Positions 1 to 12,629 of a stretch of DNA of 64,000 nucleotides are shown here, piece after piece. Made by a program: the position numbers and the translations under genes. The DNA is from Lantana camara (lineage: Eukaryota; Streptophyta; Magnoliopsida; Lamiales; Verbenaceae), in the NCBI GenBank assembly GCA_037501455.1, contig CM074859.1, forward strand, positions 89,238,894 to 89,302,893, given 5' to 3'. Below the pieces are notes generated by a model. It was not told where the DNA came from. It searched no databases and saw only the letters and a program-made list of their open reading frames with translations. Position 1 is the stretch's first letter; each line of letters opens with the position of its first letter.

Positions 1-2243
1 CCGAAGTTACCGACAATCAATCTTTTACCCTGTCTTATAGTTCCAAATCCCAAGTATTCCGTGAATTCGTATCTTCATCATTCTAAGCACTTATCTCTTC
101 CAATATTATTCTCAAATCATTCACTTCGATCTTGAAATTCTCTTGAATGCTAAACCTTCCATTTCATCTCTTGCCACTGGCGTAGAACCCAATTACTTGT
201 TGACTCTTGCATTTCCATGGCTCTCACTAGGAGTGATCAATTCTAGCACAACCACGAATTTAAGTTATTTCCCGATCAAGCTCTCCCCCTTAAGAATTCC
301 TATCTCTAACCGTTAAACTCGTTACATTGCTTCTTGAATTGAAGATTCTCAACTTCTTCAACTAGCTTCCTTGGTATAAATGGTCCTTGCTATTAAACGT
401 GTTTGGTGATCTTACTCACATTCACTTTGAAGTGTTTGTAGGGACGATAACCCACTTCCTTCATTCCAAGATCCAGTTCTACTCTCCAGGCCTCCTTATT
501 TTCCTTTCCCTTTCATTCCATATACCTTGCAATCCAACATTTTTCTTGTCTTGATTCGAGTAAGACCCCGTCGGAGTAACACTTGATGAACGATTCCTAC
601 CAAGTAAACACTAAACAATGCATGTGGGATTAAGATGCTAATGCACGTAGCAAGCAATCAAAGATGCAACACATTGGGGCAATTATCAATTAAGGATGTA
701 CGCACATAAAATTTAAGAAAATTAAATAATTTAATACGACTTATGATGCGCGTGCCATGAATGCAATACACCTGTCACCGTAGTGGTCAGCTTTAGCTCG
801 GTAACTTGTTCTTCATCTCCTAAATTACGGTTCGATTTCATCTTGTTGATCATCTCTCGTTCTTCCCACGGTCTTCAAAATCTTCATAAGTTTTCCTTGT
901 ATCAATTTGTGTGTCTCTATAGCTCGAGATTACAACTTCTTCAAACTAAAGGCTTCTAAACCCATAGAATTGGTATTTTGACTTTTTCCCAAGTATCGAC
1001 CTCCAAAGATGTTGCGAATCTTCACCTTGATTAGCACCTTGATCAACGTCCCCTTGACTTATACTTTATGAGTTCAAATTGGTGGAATGAACTCATCCTC
1101 CAATTTCCTAAACCTGACTTCATAATTTCCTCCAATAGCTCTTTGCCTTTCTTTATTGTTTCCATTTGTTGTACCATAGTTCCCAATTCAACCTCTCAAC
1201 ACGACAATTCAGCTTGGATCTGGAAGATAAATTCTAATGCAGCCGGAGATAAACCTTTAGCATTGCTGCCTTCCATACGTTTGCATTCACCATGTTGGAT
1301 TGATTTTCTTTAACTCTTTTCAAATTCAGCTTCTTCCTTACTCGAAACTCAAAGTATTCCCATTTTCTCTTCTTTTCCTTATTCCCGCACTTGGCTTCTA
1401 AAACTTGATTTATTTGGAAGTTCTACTTTGCCGATTCACCTTGCTCGCTATTCACAACTCCGGGTATATCCCAAATCTTCTACTTCGAACTTGAACCCAA
1501 TTAGCTTGATTCACTTGGAGAATCATCCTTAAGGACCTTTGTTGCTTATCTCTCGATAGTCGATTTTGCCTCTAGCCCTCTTGATCACCATCGCCTCTTC
1601 ATTGATCCGAACTTCTAACTAAATTACCTTTGAGACTTTCTTCACTCCAATCCTTGGGTTAAACAATCCCGTTGAATCCAGTTGACTAACTCTTGTAATG
1701 TAGGTGTATGTGTTGATTCTTGTGAGTTGTAATCAACATACACTCCACCACCATTTCATTGAACCTTCACCAACTACCACAAAACTTGTAAATTTTGCCA
1801 CAATCGACCTTCTATTCCAGATTCTACCTTTCAAACCGTAGCTCCATTAAGGAATGGTCATGATCTTGAAATTCTTCTATGAAATTCCCTGGTGCATTCC
1901 TACATCTTCCATGCTTGAAAATAGAGCTTGTGATAGCTCGTTATTGTCATAGAGATTGGCCGTGGTTTGATATTATCTTTGTAACCTATAATTTACAACT
2001 CATTCGAGAATAAATGCATGCGATTTGAGCATGCTCATGACACATAATCAACACCAAGGCCACAAATTGATGCAAAATATGACATATAATCCAACAAGGT
2101 CTAGAAAGGAATCAAGTTCAAGGTTCAAGAGAAATGCAATGCGCACGTTGACAGGTGGTTCCTAAGCCGTACGACCTAGACTCGACAAGACACGACACTA
2201 GAACTCCGGTTTTGCAACCTGGAGCTCCGATACCACCTTAGGA
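1..2243 (-). mobile_element. Truncated LTR-retrotransposon interior (PBS-proximal part)
   Basis: This region runs off the left edge of the window. It is the interior of a minus-strand element, because it ends at a degenerate initiator-tRNA-Met priming site (2224-2235) and an LTR start (2244). Blocks around 545-700 resemble 18350-18520 inside element A: both have the 'ttgattcgagtaag' stretch and the 'aagatgcaac' stretch in the same order. It is therefore a relative of A's interior. No reading frame above about 80 codons is convincing and I see no Gag or Pol motif. It is called non-coding retrotransposon interior by family resemblance, not by any protein. Confidence 0.6.
2224..2235 (-). other. 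Degenerate primer-binding site (tRNA-iMet type)
   Basis: The minus strand reads TGGTATCGGAGC, one base from the canonical TGGTATCAGAGC complementary to the 3' end of plant initiator tRNA-Met. It sits 8 bp from the LTR edge at 2244, the normal arrangement. Confidence 0.65.
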
Positions 2244-2737
2244 TGTGACACCCAAGACGGAGGGCACCACATCCCCCGCACTATGAGCCCCGTCCACCCA
2301 TGAAATGGAAAGTCCATACATGAACTAAGCTCATAGCGAACGGAGACAGAAATAAAAAAAAAAAAACAACCCTGTGCTAGGCGGGACTAGACCCTACCAA
2401 CAAATCAACAGGAACAGAGCAGCAGGAATAAGGCAGTCATGTATTCACAATCAATACATAAAAACAATACAAGCAGGAAAATAAAACGGGTTCAACTAAA
2501 GAAAATACAACCTGTCCTAACCTGTCCCGAATTCAATAAAGCAAAAGTAGAATACATTGGCCGACAAGGCCTAAAATAAAGCAGGAAATGTGAATGCAGA
2601 ACAATGTAGTGCGAGCTAGACCAAGACTCGAACAAGAACCTCAAAAGACTCCCGCATAACGACCACAGAACCTACAAGACATGACTAAAAATAACGAGAG
2701 GGAGGGGTTAGCCAACTGACTGAGTGAAGGGGGTACA

Positions 2738-2785
<48 letters not shown>

Positions 2786-4372
2786 GGTAATCAGGCAGGC
2801 ATAATTCCACTGTACATTATTAGTTAATAAAACAGGAGACAGAAATCAGAAGTAAATCAATACGTACGGGTGGAATTATGTCCAAGCATGCAGGTCAGAT
2901 AAACGGGGATATAATGCATGTGTCGATATCCATACGCCCTCTGTTGAAGCCTATTTTACCTTGCCGATCCACGAACTCAGGTGTTGAACAGGGACTGGAG
3001 GCCTACCAGAGGTTACGGATATCTATGTTTAACCATTTAAGGAGACCCGGTGTGAACGGGTACTTATTCCATCCTGGACTCCACTTTTCACTTATTAAAC
3101 GACAAGTATAAGCAGGTAATCAGGAAACAAGCAAGAAACAGGAGTTATAATTAATTATCAGGCGGGAAAAACAAATATAAATTAATCTCCTTTCTCCGGG
3201 TGCAATGTGGCCGGTAGCTAACCTCCACATCCGCGCATCAGGGTGATCTTCGGGTTCATGACTCCCTCAGATAGGAGCACCATCTCCCACCAAACCTCCT
3301 GGTGGGTATCCGGGTAGTCCAACAGGATGGGACCTGTGCAAGAGTTCACCGTCGGCCCGATGCCTTCCCGGTTCCCTCAATACACAAGCCCCTGGGCCCC
3401 AAGAACAGGTACAAGATCCACACCGGCTAGCCCAGCGCTAGAAAAGCCGGGGGCAATCAGGAATATCTTGCAAAATAGGCTAGGATTAATACTATGCAGT
3501 TTATAAATCAGTTCCGTTACATAGCCGGTATAAAAGATATGGTTAACTTTAATATGAAAACCATTTGGCGTACTTTTAATTCATGCAAGGTTATAGTTCG
3601 TTTATAAAGAAAACCCTCACCTCTATGTGCAAGAAAGACCCAGAGAGAGAGACCACAAATCCCAAACATCTCCACCGAGGAGATCACTGAATAAGAAAGA
3701 GGATACGGTGTACTTGTGAGACACGACTCAAAATGGAACTAAGTAGGACGCATGGCAAGAATGTTTATGAAGTGATAAAACTTGTCATGACGTGTATCAA
3801 TATGAATAAAGCATAAGAATTTCATGGAATGGTGTGATCGTGTTCATATGCTCAATTACTCAGACGAATTCAATTCATATATAAAGCACGAGTTCACACA
3901 ATCAAGTTTAGGAAAGTAAAGACCAATGAGTGTCGCATAAGAGCATAAATACCAACTAAGTAAGCATATACTTCATATAAGTCACATACGGGAGCCAAAC
4001 GGGTGAAAGGAATGCAAGAAGAACCGTTTTGGCGAAGTTTAGGAAAAGCTGACAGTTTTCGGGGATGCACAAGCTTTAGGAAAATGGAAATATCTTGAGT
4101 TCTATAAATTGGAATTGGGTTTTGTTTCTTGGGAATGAAACTAGACACATATACCTTTAAAATGATATATTGCACGAAATTTGGTTCAAAGCGAGGCGAA
4201 AATGGCGTAAGTTTAAACTTGGATGAAAATTTAAATCATATAATTGCAGCTATTCAAGTCAAGGGAATTAAAATAACGCAATTAGGCAGAAAAAGGAATC
4301 AAGTAAATCCTAAATCTAAATCTCACATGCGTGGCGCGCGTACCTGTACAACCGAGAAATCGGGGTGTCACA
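2244..4372 (-). repeat. LTR (2.1 kb) flanked by interior sequence on both sides
   Basis: The edges are TGTGACACCC and GGGTGTCACA, a perfect 10-bp terminal inverted pair. On the left it abuts a PBS (so it acts as a 5' LTR for 1-2243) and on the right a polypurine tract (so it acts as a 3' LTR for 4373 onward). Such a shared LTR is expected after recombination between neighbouring elements. It has the lineage motifs near its 3' end: a CTAGGCGG site near 2374 and a CAGTC-type hairpin near 2710-2724 (degenerate here). The right edge could instead be 4377, because TTACA follows. Confidence 0.7.
2743..2785. repeat. (AT)n microsatellite
   Basis: A run of AT dinucleotides with one interruption (TGT) inside the LTR. 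Confidence 0.95.
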
Positions 4373-4377
4373 TTACA

Positions 4378-4396
4378 ACCTGTCCCCCTTCAAAAG
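4378..4396 (-). other. Polypurine tract
   Basis: The minus strand reads a purine run (CTTTTGAAGGGGGACAGG) immediately before the LTR. The following interior (4390-4420) matches, on the opposite strand, the sequence before the PPT of element F near 50820-50850, including the 'gacctgaggacaggtcc' stretch. This supports its identity as the plus-strand priming site. Confidence 0.7.
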
Positions 4397-5839
4397 GACC
4401 TGTCCTCAGGTCCTAAAGGGCCTTGAACGACTCATCCCACACTTCCGCTGCGCCACTCTAATCTAGGAAGACGGTAGACTCCTCGACCTTCTCTTCAAAC
4501 CACGAGGCTCTCGAAACCTCGGGGAACAACCTTGCTAAGAGAAAAGGGTAAACTCGCTGAAACGAGCCACCAGTCAATTCTCATTGAAATCTCCTTAGCC
4601 TTAGCAAACCGGACACAAAGTCCTCGGTCATTTACTCCCACTTCCAAATAGAATTCGAAAATAGTTGGAGAATCCTTCCAGTTCTTGATGTTTGGTCTTC
4701 AACCGATGGCATATTGACATTGCTACACAAAGTTTACAACATCTCTTTTATGCCAACGCATCATTACCGGTTCTTCAAGTCTTCGAACCAAGAGTGGGAT
4801 CTAAATCTTGTGATCTCGCACTTCTAGAGGTGTAAACTACTCTCTTCCAAAATCCATGCGCAACCAAAGCCTTCCTTAGTGCCTCGATTGTAACAGAGCA
4901 GTTTTTTAGTACCCTCGGATAAGCGAAACCAGTACCGAAGGCAACTCTCCCTTCAAACAACTCTTCCCACTCAAACCGTGCCTCTTCATTATCTTTCATG
5001 TCAATGGGTTGGCCGTCTAAAGAAAGACGAATCTTTTATCGAATCTCGACAACACTAAAGACTTCTTCTCTGAGGCAATTCTCAGTTCTTCTACCAGAAC
5101 ACATAGTCGGCAATACCCTTGTAGAAACCAAAACTGGAGCCACCAATGAAGCACTTCACACAGAAGTACTCAGATTGATGAAACTACCTTTTAAGATCCG
5201 TCAACTACGTCTTAAACTCCAACATCCTTGCTAGAGTCGTTCGGTAGGGAGTCTTCAAATAGGGTCCACTCCGGGATAAAGATCACGACAACCTCAATGT
5301 TTCTCTCGGTTGGTAATGAATTCCAACCCTCAAGAAACATCGAGAAAGTCTTACTTTGATCTTCATCTCTACAAGCTTGGCTCGACCCTTCGGTTACCCT
5401 AAAGGTAAGCCACAAAGCTTGTCGCACTGTCCGAAAATAACCAACCGCTTCCACAAAGGATATAAACAGGTTAGCCTCCACTCCAATACCTGAAAATATC
5501 GTTGAGCCCCAAATGGAGCTCCTAGAAACAACCACTAACTTAACACGGCGCTTGAACCACAGACCCACGCCTAAGGAAGCTCCGTACCACAACGAGGCGT
5601 CTTCAAGGAAAATAACCGGGCAACTCGACCCTCAAAACTCACCAAACACTCTCGGGAACTCAACTCAGTAACTCTCTTCAAGAAGAAAGTTCACACACAA
5701 GAAGGCAACAAGCACAACAACAACAAGCAATAAGCAACAAGAAACAGTTAAGGAAAAGGAGGATAACAAACCAGGGGGGAGGGGGTGGGGTTTCCGAATT
5801 TAAATATGCATGAATAAAATACTATGAATGCAATTACCT
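4397..5839 (-). mobile_element. Retrotransposon interior without recognisable genes
   Basis: This stretch lies between the PPT and the gag relic, where an autonomous Gypsy element would carry protease, reverse transcriptase, RNase H and integrase. None of their motifs is visible on either strand. The open frame at 5212-5592 (minus) has no recognisable domain and is treated as chance. The pol region appears lost or replaced. Confidence 0.5.
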
Positions 5840-6723
5840 CAATTCCCAGGTTTGATTTGGTCTCCAACTTGAAGCCATTGATTCCTTCTCCTTTGTTTAT
5901 TAGCCCTTGAACGAGAAAAATCCTGGAACTTGTGCTCTGAAGACCCGCAAGCGTAGCATCTCTTTAACCGAATCCAACATCCCTTGTAAGTTTGGTTGGT
6001 CCCTCAGTAATGTGCACGTGGTGGGAATTCTCTCTTGGACCAAGGGGTCTTCCGTAGCTTACATTTCTTCTTGTTACTTCTTTTCTCGGTCGGTACACCT
6101 TATCGAATCGGTTTCTCTTCAACTTGTATATTAGAACATGATCCGAACCTAAATGGTTGCTTCGGTGCATCTTCTTCATGCCCTTTTCTTGCCATCCACC
6201 GAGTTTCAATCCGTATCGCCTTCTCAACGGCTTTATCCCACGTGCTTGTGTCTCTTGCGATCAAAGCTTCTCTAAATTCACTCCGAAGGCTTTCCATAAA
6301 GTACTTAGCCTTCAACCGATCATCACTTGTAATATGGGGCACGTAGGCATCCAACCTCTTTAACTCCTACAAATATTCCATAACGGTTTTGTCTCCTTGT
6401 TTAAGGGCGAGAAATTCTTCAAGTCTTTGTTCTTATAGAATGGCAGGCATATACCTCTTTCTGAATTCCCGAACAAACACATCCCAAATTACTCCTTCGC
6501 TTGCCGCCCCTATTTGTTGAGTAACTCTTGTCCACCAAAATTTTGCTTGTCCTTGTAGAAGTAGTGTAACGAGGCGGACTTTGTTTTGAGGGTTACATAG
6601 CTATACTTGAAATATTCCCTCTATTTCGGGGAGCCATTCTTCAGCCTCAATATCATTACCTCCTCGAAAATGTAAAGGATTGAAAGTCCCAAAATCCTGG
6701 TACAAAGTTGCTATCTGATCCAT
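5840..6723 (-). pseudogene. gag: Ty3/Gypsy Gag relic
   Basis: From ATG at 6723 the minus strand reads a Gag-like chain: a FxGG(N)D..EAEEWL segment, then QAKFWW, then FREFRKRYMP and the capsid tail YVPHI (6345 region), all typical of the retrotransposon Gag (PF03732) domain. At least three in-frame stops interrupt it, and a frameshift near 6100-6230 separates the basic tail. The tail ends in a zinc-knuckle relic CYACGSSEH near 5930-5960, where the last cysteine of CX2CX4HX4C is gone. It would have formed the capsid of a chromovirus-type element; it cannot now make a full Gag. The same tail sequence recurs at 63880-64000. Confidence 0.85.
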
Positions 6724-6928
6724 AGCTGGTATCCTGAAAAACTAAACAAATTGAATACATATATATGTGCATGTCAATCAGTGATTGCATGTTCATGTGA
6801 ACAATTAATATAAATAATAACAAATACTTCACATATAAATGAAAGTGAATGCAAACAAACACATAATCCTAAGTCGAATGACCTACACAAACCCACACGA
6901 CACTAGACCTCCGGTTTTGCAACAAAGA

Positions 6929-6940
6929 GCTCTGATACCA
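6929..6940 (-). other. Primer-binding site (tRNA-iMet)
   Basis: The minus strand reads TGGTATCAGAGC, complementary to the 3' end of initiator tRNA-Met, 8 bp from the LTR edge at 6949. Confidence 0.85.
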
Positions 6941-6948
6941 CTTTAAGA

Positions 6949-9900
6949 TGTAGCATCCCCGAGCGAAGGGCACCGTGTACCAACCCGGAGCGGAGGGCAC
7001 CACATCCCCCGCACCAAAGCCCGACACGTGTAACGAAATGGAAACTCCGCACACATATCAAGATATAGCGAACGGGTGACAAACAAAATACACTCCCTAG
7101 CTAGGCGGTCTAGACTCTAATACAGAGCGCGCAATAAACATAATTCACAGAAGCAATAAATTTCAAATTTTAACATGCTAGCAATTATCACATTATATCC
7201 AACATTAGTACTTATATATATAATTAAAACAAGATAAGTATACAAATCTTACCCCAGGCCAGACTAATTACTGAATTATACATATTTCAAAATTTACAAA
7301 ATACATAAAGTAGATGAAATACAATGCATGTGACTCGAGCTATCCTTATATAACGACACAAGGACAACCGCCTAGCTCGAACCTCCAAAAGTACGTACAA
7401 TTTAAACAAAAATGGGAAAAAAGAGAAACAAAAACGAGGGTCAGTCCTAAAGACTGGTGAGGGGGCTACCACACATACATGTACGTATACATAAAGCAGA
7501 GCATATTCAAGATTAAAGTGTTCATGAGCCGGGGCGTGGTTTTTGCACTCTAAATCATTTTATCCCGTGATATTATATATATAGAGAAAAAGGTTTAAGG
7601 CCGAAGACCAAAATCAATCAATTTTAGTAATCTATAGTCCACTCCCGTTTCACGAACCATATTCATAATCAAAATCATAATCACTTGGCGAGAACGAGTT
7701 CAAACCCACTTACTCCCTTTCATAGTCATAATCAAAATGAAACATACTAACTCATAAAAAATCCTCCTTCTCCGGTTGGGGATGAGGAGGCCTTCCTCAA
7801 CCCCGTTCTCCCGTCAAAATGTGTGAGTCGGGGGATCCTACCCACTCCCCGACGGGTGTTAACCGCCGGTGCTCGAGAAACCGCCTGCCCCTTGAACTCC
7901 CGAGGATGGCCGAATTTCCCTACATAAAAATTGGGGTTGTGTTGATGAGAGAGCTCAGCGACCCCATGGCCGAACCGCGAATCACATACCACTTCCCCAG
8001 GCCCATTTCTTAATTCATAATTCATAGTCTTAATAATTTTGAAATTTCATAATTTTCTGACTTATATTCAAAGTCGTAACTCGCTATTTTCAAGATGTTC
8101 ACACACACCAACCCTTTTCAAGTCAAATAATGTAAAATAGATTACGTATATATAAAAACGTTTTCAAATGATTTCATAGCAAACGGGATAAATCCCACAA
8201 AATACTAATCAAATACGTATTTACATAATTACATATATACGTAATTCACATGCGGGCTTAAAATACAATTAGGGCTATAGGTCACTTGACTAAAAGGAAG
8301 AAAACCTTACCTTTCCAACTTAGTGGAGCAAAATGATATAAAATGGATGTAAACGGACGCCTACTGGACCTTCTCGTTACCAACTGGACCAAACTCTGAA
8401 CAAAGGAGATAACAAAGGATAATCTTAGACTCAACATGTACCATATAGACGCTCGGTAAATGTATACGATGCATAAATGCATATGAAACGCAACATGTAA
8501 GGTACATGCGTTCATATTTCACGTATTTCATATGAAACGGTTCTATAAATGCAATACTATGAAGATAATATATAATTTAACATGTTAACATATGATATAA
8601 GTCATACAAGGAGCAAGAGATTATCACATTAAAGGAATAAACGAAATACAAGTTCATTCATGCATATTGGAAAGCACTTACGTCACATAAGAGCATATAA
8701 GAGCATAAGTCATAAACGGGCATCTAAATTTAATCACAAATTTCATATTATACAAGGTAACATGTATTAAAACATGTTATCAATGCATACATGTAATAAA
8801 ATTAGTAAGAAGAGGCCATTCAAGGCAAATAAAGGGAGCATGGATTCAAGTATGCACTCAAGGTACCATATAGAATGTATGAAATAATAGCTTGGAAGCG
8901 AGCAAATAAAATGAGCCATAAATTCATAACATATATCCTAACACATAATATTACATATTATCCATGTATAAAGGTGATAAAGAAGCAAAAGGAACACGTA
9001 AAACACAAACAAAACAAAAGAAAACGCTTAACGAACAAAACACGTAGCAACAAGTCGAAACAAGCCCAAAAAAGGGTCACGGCCGCGACCAAAATCAAGC
9101 TAATTCTGGTCGCGCCCGCGACCACACTCTACGCCAACAGGTTCAACAGCCAAAACTCGAAAGTGGGCTAAAAAACAGGTGGCAGCCGCTGCTAGAAATG
9201 CAATGAATTTGGTCGCAGCCGCGACCAACGTCGCAGTAGGAGCAGAATAGCGAAAACAGCAGCAAAACTCACTCCAAAACTCAAGTAAATCCATCCTAAT
9301 CCAAGATAACACACTAAGGTAAGTTAGGGTAACAAAAACTCATGCATTCCAAGCCATTAAATGGTCCAAACTTGCATCAAAACATGCTAGAGATGAAGAG
9401 AGGTCAAATTCATACCAAGCTTCCAAATTTCATAAATGGCAAAGTCATGATTCTTCAATTAACACTCAAACAAAGTTCATATATATTATAAATGATTTCT
9501 TAGGAACAAAATACGTGCTTCATATCAAAAGATTTCACAAGAGATCATGCTAGAATTCAAAAAATTCATCAAACCCTTACTATTCACTATATAAGCCATA
9601 TCTCAAGCAAATTATGGTGAAATCTTACCAAGTTGGAGTTAATATGACCACATAGACATGAGGGGTCAAATATGAACTTACCTCTTTGATTGGAAGAGAA
9701 TTGATGGTGCTTAGAGCTCAAAAACTCAAAGTATGAAAAGTGCCTTCTTCTCTTTCTTCTCTTCTTTGGAGATCAGATTTGGGGCTCTTTTTTCTCTTTA
9801 TTCATGAGGTTTGTTCGAATGGGGGCTGAATGGGAGAGTTATAGGTTAAACTTAAGTCATTTGGTCATGGTTTGTTGCTTAATTGGGGTCAAATGGGTCC

Positions 9901-10454
9901 CACAAGTGCAAGACTAGTCAATAAGGGTATCTCTTGGCTCAAAGTGCTCATTTCGGTTGATTTTAGGGGGTCCAAATGAGCTTAGAAAATTACAAACTTG
10001 GGTTTCTGGTTTCCTTTCTTCCTTACGAGTCCAACACATCTTCTGAAATTCGAATCCGAATTCCCTATCTCGAGTTATGGTGTCCGGAACCTAAGGCGTG
10101 CTAAGCTAGTTAGGCCCTCGAATCCCTCACAAATCCCGTTTCACAAAAACGAGCCAAGAAACAAAATAAACAAACTCTAAAACATGTAACGAGCATGCAA
10201 ACACATTCATAAATCCCATAATTCACATATACCAAGATTACTAAAAAATAAAAATTAAAGTCGAACGCATATAGAGCAAATTACACAAGACGTAAATATA
10301 AATGTTTAAAATTCAAGTTACAAATTAAACAAATAATTACAAATAATCACATAATCATTAAAATAACACTGAGTTGCATAATCAAATAATTTAAGTGTGC
10401 ATAAAACACTCTCGTTACGACGTACCTGGAAATCCGAATGATCGGGATGTTACA
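6949..10454 (-). repeat. LTR 'K' (3.5 kb), 5' LTR by position
   Basis: The edges are TGTAGCATCCC and GGGATGTTACA. The adjacent PBS makes it the 5' LTR of a minus-strand element whose gag relic is at 5840-6723. The 3' LTR expected on the left is not of the same length or family, so the element is recombined. It contains the CAGTC/GACTG hairpin (7442-7456), the complementary pair at 7099-7108 and 7368-7377, and a palindrome cluster at 9075-9226. The CT-rich leader near 9740-9800 (on the minus strand GA-rich) marks the likely transcript start region. No ORF is credible. Confidence 0.75.
9075..9226. repeat. Cluster of GGTCGC..GCGACC palindromes in LTR K
   Basis: Three 16-bp near-palindromes are GGTCACGGCCGCGACC (9075), GGTCGCGCCCGCGACC (9108) and GGTCGCAGCCGCGACC (9211); a weaker relative, GGCAGCCGCTGC, is at about 9180. 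They are spaced over 150 bp in otherwise AT-rich DNA, 1.2-1.4 kb from the sense start of the LTR. Confidence 0.85.
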
Positions 10455-10630
10455 CAACACATCCCCCGCACCTAGCCCGACATGTATAACAAAATAGGAA
10501 TTCTGCACACGCACCGAGTTACAGCGAAGGGGTGACAAACAAAACACACACACTAGTCAGGCGGTCCAGACCCTAATACAGAGTGTGCAATAAAAGAAAT
10601 AACAAACACAGAAGCATCAGGAATCAACAT
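10455..10630 (-). repeat. LTR fragment (terminal about 180 bp)
   Basis: This matches the part of LTR K that begins about 40 bp inside its left edge: 'acatcccccgcacc', the 'agcgaa.ggggtgacaaac' block, the 'gcggtc.agac' block and the 'acagag.g.gcaataaa' block appear in the same order as at 7003-7140. It is the 3'-terminal piece of another copy, cut by the insertion of element C at 10631. Confidence 0.75.
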
Positions 10631-12629
10631 TGTAGAGCCTCCACTAGCACTACAACCCCCGCACCGCAATACTCCCCAAGTGAAGGTTAGACCTACCACT
10701 CAGGAAATACTATAGCGAACGGTTTAAGTGGTGCCTAAATACAGCAAGGCATAGCACAGCGGAAGATAGAGAAATTTAAACTTTGCAAGTAGATGGGGAT
10801 GGTGATACGCATGAAGAGTAAGGACTTATTATTGATTAAAATAGTCCATATTAAAGGAGTATGATATAGTAGCATGCTAAGACAAAACATAAGGACAACT
10901 TATTGATCAAAATAGTCCATATTAATGCCTGCAAGTTAGGCCTCTCCATCCGTAACACCTTAAAATAGGATAGAACTGTAACGGCATTGATCAAGACACC
11001 GATACTTCAATAAAACTCAACACGATAATACCTTCGCTACTCCTGGGTGTCAATAGGGGGAGCAAACCCTAGAGACCATGAACATGATTCAGGAGGCAGC
11101 TATCTCTCCCTTATCTATTGGCGTGGAGTAAAAAACCTTCAGTTAAACCACTACCAAGAGTTGGTGGCGGTCCGTATCACCAACAATACCCTCGACCCGA
11201 TACCTTTCGAGTAATTGCTTGATACGGCTGTACGCCGGGGCCCATAACATGAATCAAGAAATAGTATTTCTCTTGCATAATCCGGAATCAATGTTTTAAT
11301 AAAGTGGACTTAAATATATATAGCGTCCTAGTAAAACGTTGATTCTGGCATGAAAGTATTTTCCCCTTAAGAGGGATATTGTAGTATGGTAATATGTGTA
11401 TAGGGCAGTAAACCAAAATAATAGGTAGGCTTGAAAACCATTTTATATATATAGATACATATATATAGGCATGATTCCAGTTGGAAATATTTTAACCCTC
11501 ACCTAGTACTAGGAATCAAACAGAGTCGTACGGATCCCACTGAACAGTCTTATTCTCGCCTAAAAGTAGTAACTAATACAGTCTTAGGACTAGGTTCTTA
11601 TTATTCTAATCAAGAAAGCACACAAGATACATAAGGTGTAACACGTTAAGAAATACCCGGTAAACCCTAATATTAACCGTTTAGGAAAATCTCTTTAGTA
11701 ATTAGGTTTCATGAATTCTTTAACTAATCAAATAATTATTAATCACCTTATGATCCTAATTATAAGTATTTGAAATAAAAGTTAGGGTTTAGCTTGACAA
11801 TGTAGGTCACATCTTAGAAAACGTTTACAAAATTATCGAATTTCAAAAAATTCGGATAAAATCCTTCTATAAAAATTCCAAAACCCATTTTATAATTATT
11901 TTTAAATAATTTTCGAAATATTTATTATATAGGTTGACCAAAAAGTCAAAATTACTAAAACATTTACTTTTCAAATTCTTATGAATTAAAAACTTTATAA
12001 CATAAAATTGAACACACACATACACACACTATCACACTTTTAAATTGTTCAAGAACATTATGAATGTGTTTTTAGACTTATGAATATGTTCATATTAGTT
12101 CATGATCATATTTAATAAATTCTAAGTTCATAACACATAATTAAACTTAAAATGTAGCACTTTATGTAACTTTAATCAAAAAATTAATTCTAAATAAATT
12201 ATTCTAGGCATGAATTTAATCAAATAACTTCATGAATATTTAAATACATACTCACATTATATTATATCATAATTCATGCATTTAATTAAATAAAATTCCA
12301 TAATGTAGGCACATTGTACTTAAACTAACAATTTAGGCACATATTTCATATAATAAAGTTCCTAAAGTATAATTTAAATAAATCTAAGCATACTATATCT
12401 ATATTATACCAAGAACAGTATATAAAGTATGAAATAATAAAAGAAAATCACACCTTACGTAGAGAGAGGGCTGATTTTCGAGAGTTAGAGAGAGAGATGT
12501 GAGATTTTGGTGTGTCTTGGAAATGAAATGGGAATGGGTATTTATAGGTATGATTTTGGGACGTTAGAGGTATTCTTGAATTCTTAGGTTAGTGACTAAG
12601 TATCCTAAGGTGGCAAGGTGTATAGTTAT
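10631..12629 (-). repeat. Element C 3' LTR, part 1 (3'-terminal two thirds)
   Basis: It begins TGTAGAGCC and runs until the insertion of element A. It resumes after A at 23852 with continuous sequence: 'gcaaggtgtatagttat' on the left and 'gttatagggtatcaagg' on the right, sharing the TSD GTTAT. No gene is present. Confidence 0.8.
12539..12548 (-). promoter_or_regulatory. TATA box of element C 3' LTR
   Basis: The minus strand reads CCTATAAATA about 1.08 kb from the LTR sense start (allowing for the insertion). It is followed by a leader rich in CT (the GA-rich run at 12467-12497). This fits a plant RNA polymerase II promoter. Confidence 0.6.

Noticed and set aside
5212..5592. 126-codon minus-strand frame between PPT and gag
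   Set aside because: No resemblance to protease, RT, RNase H or integrase and no homologous frame elsewhere in the window.
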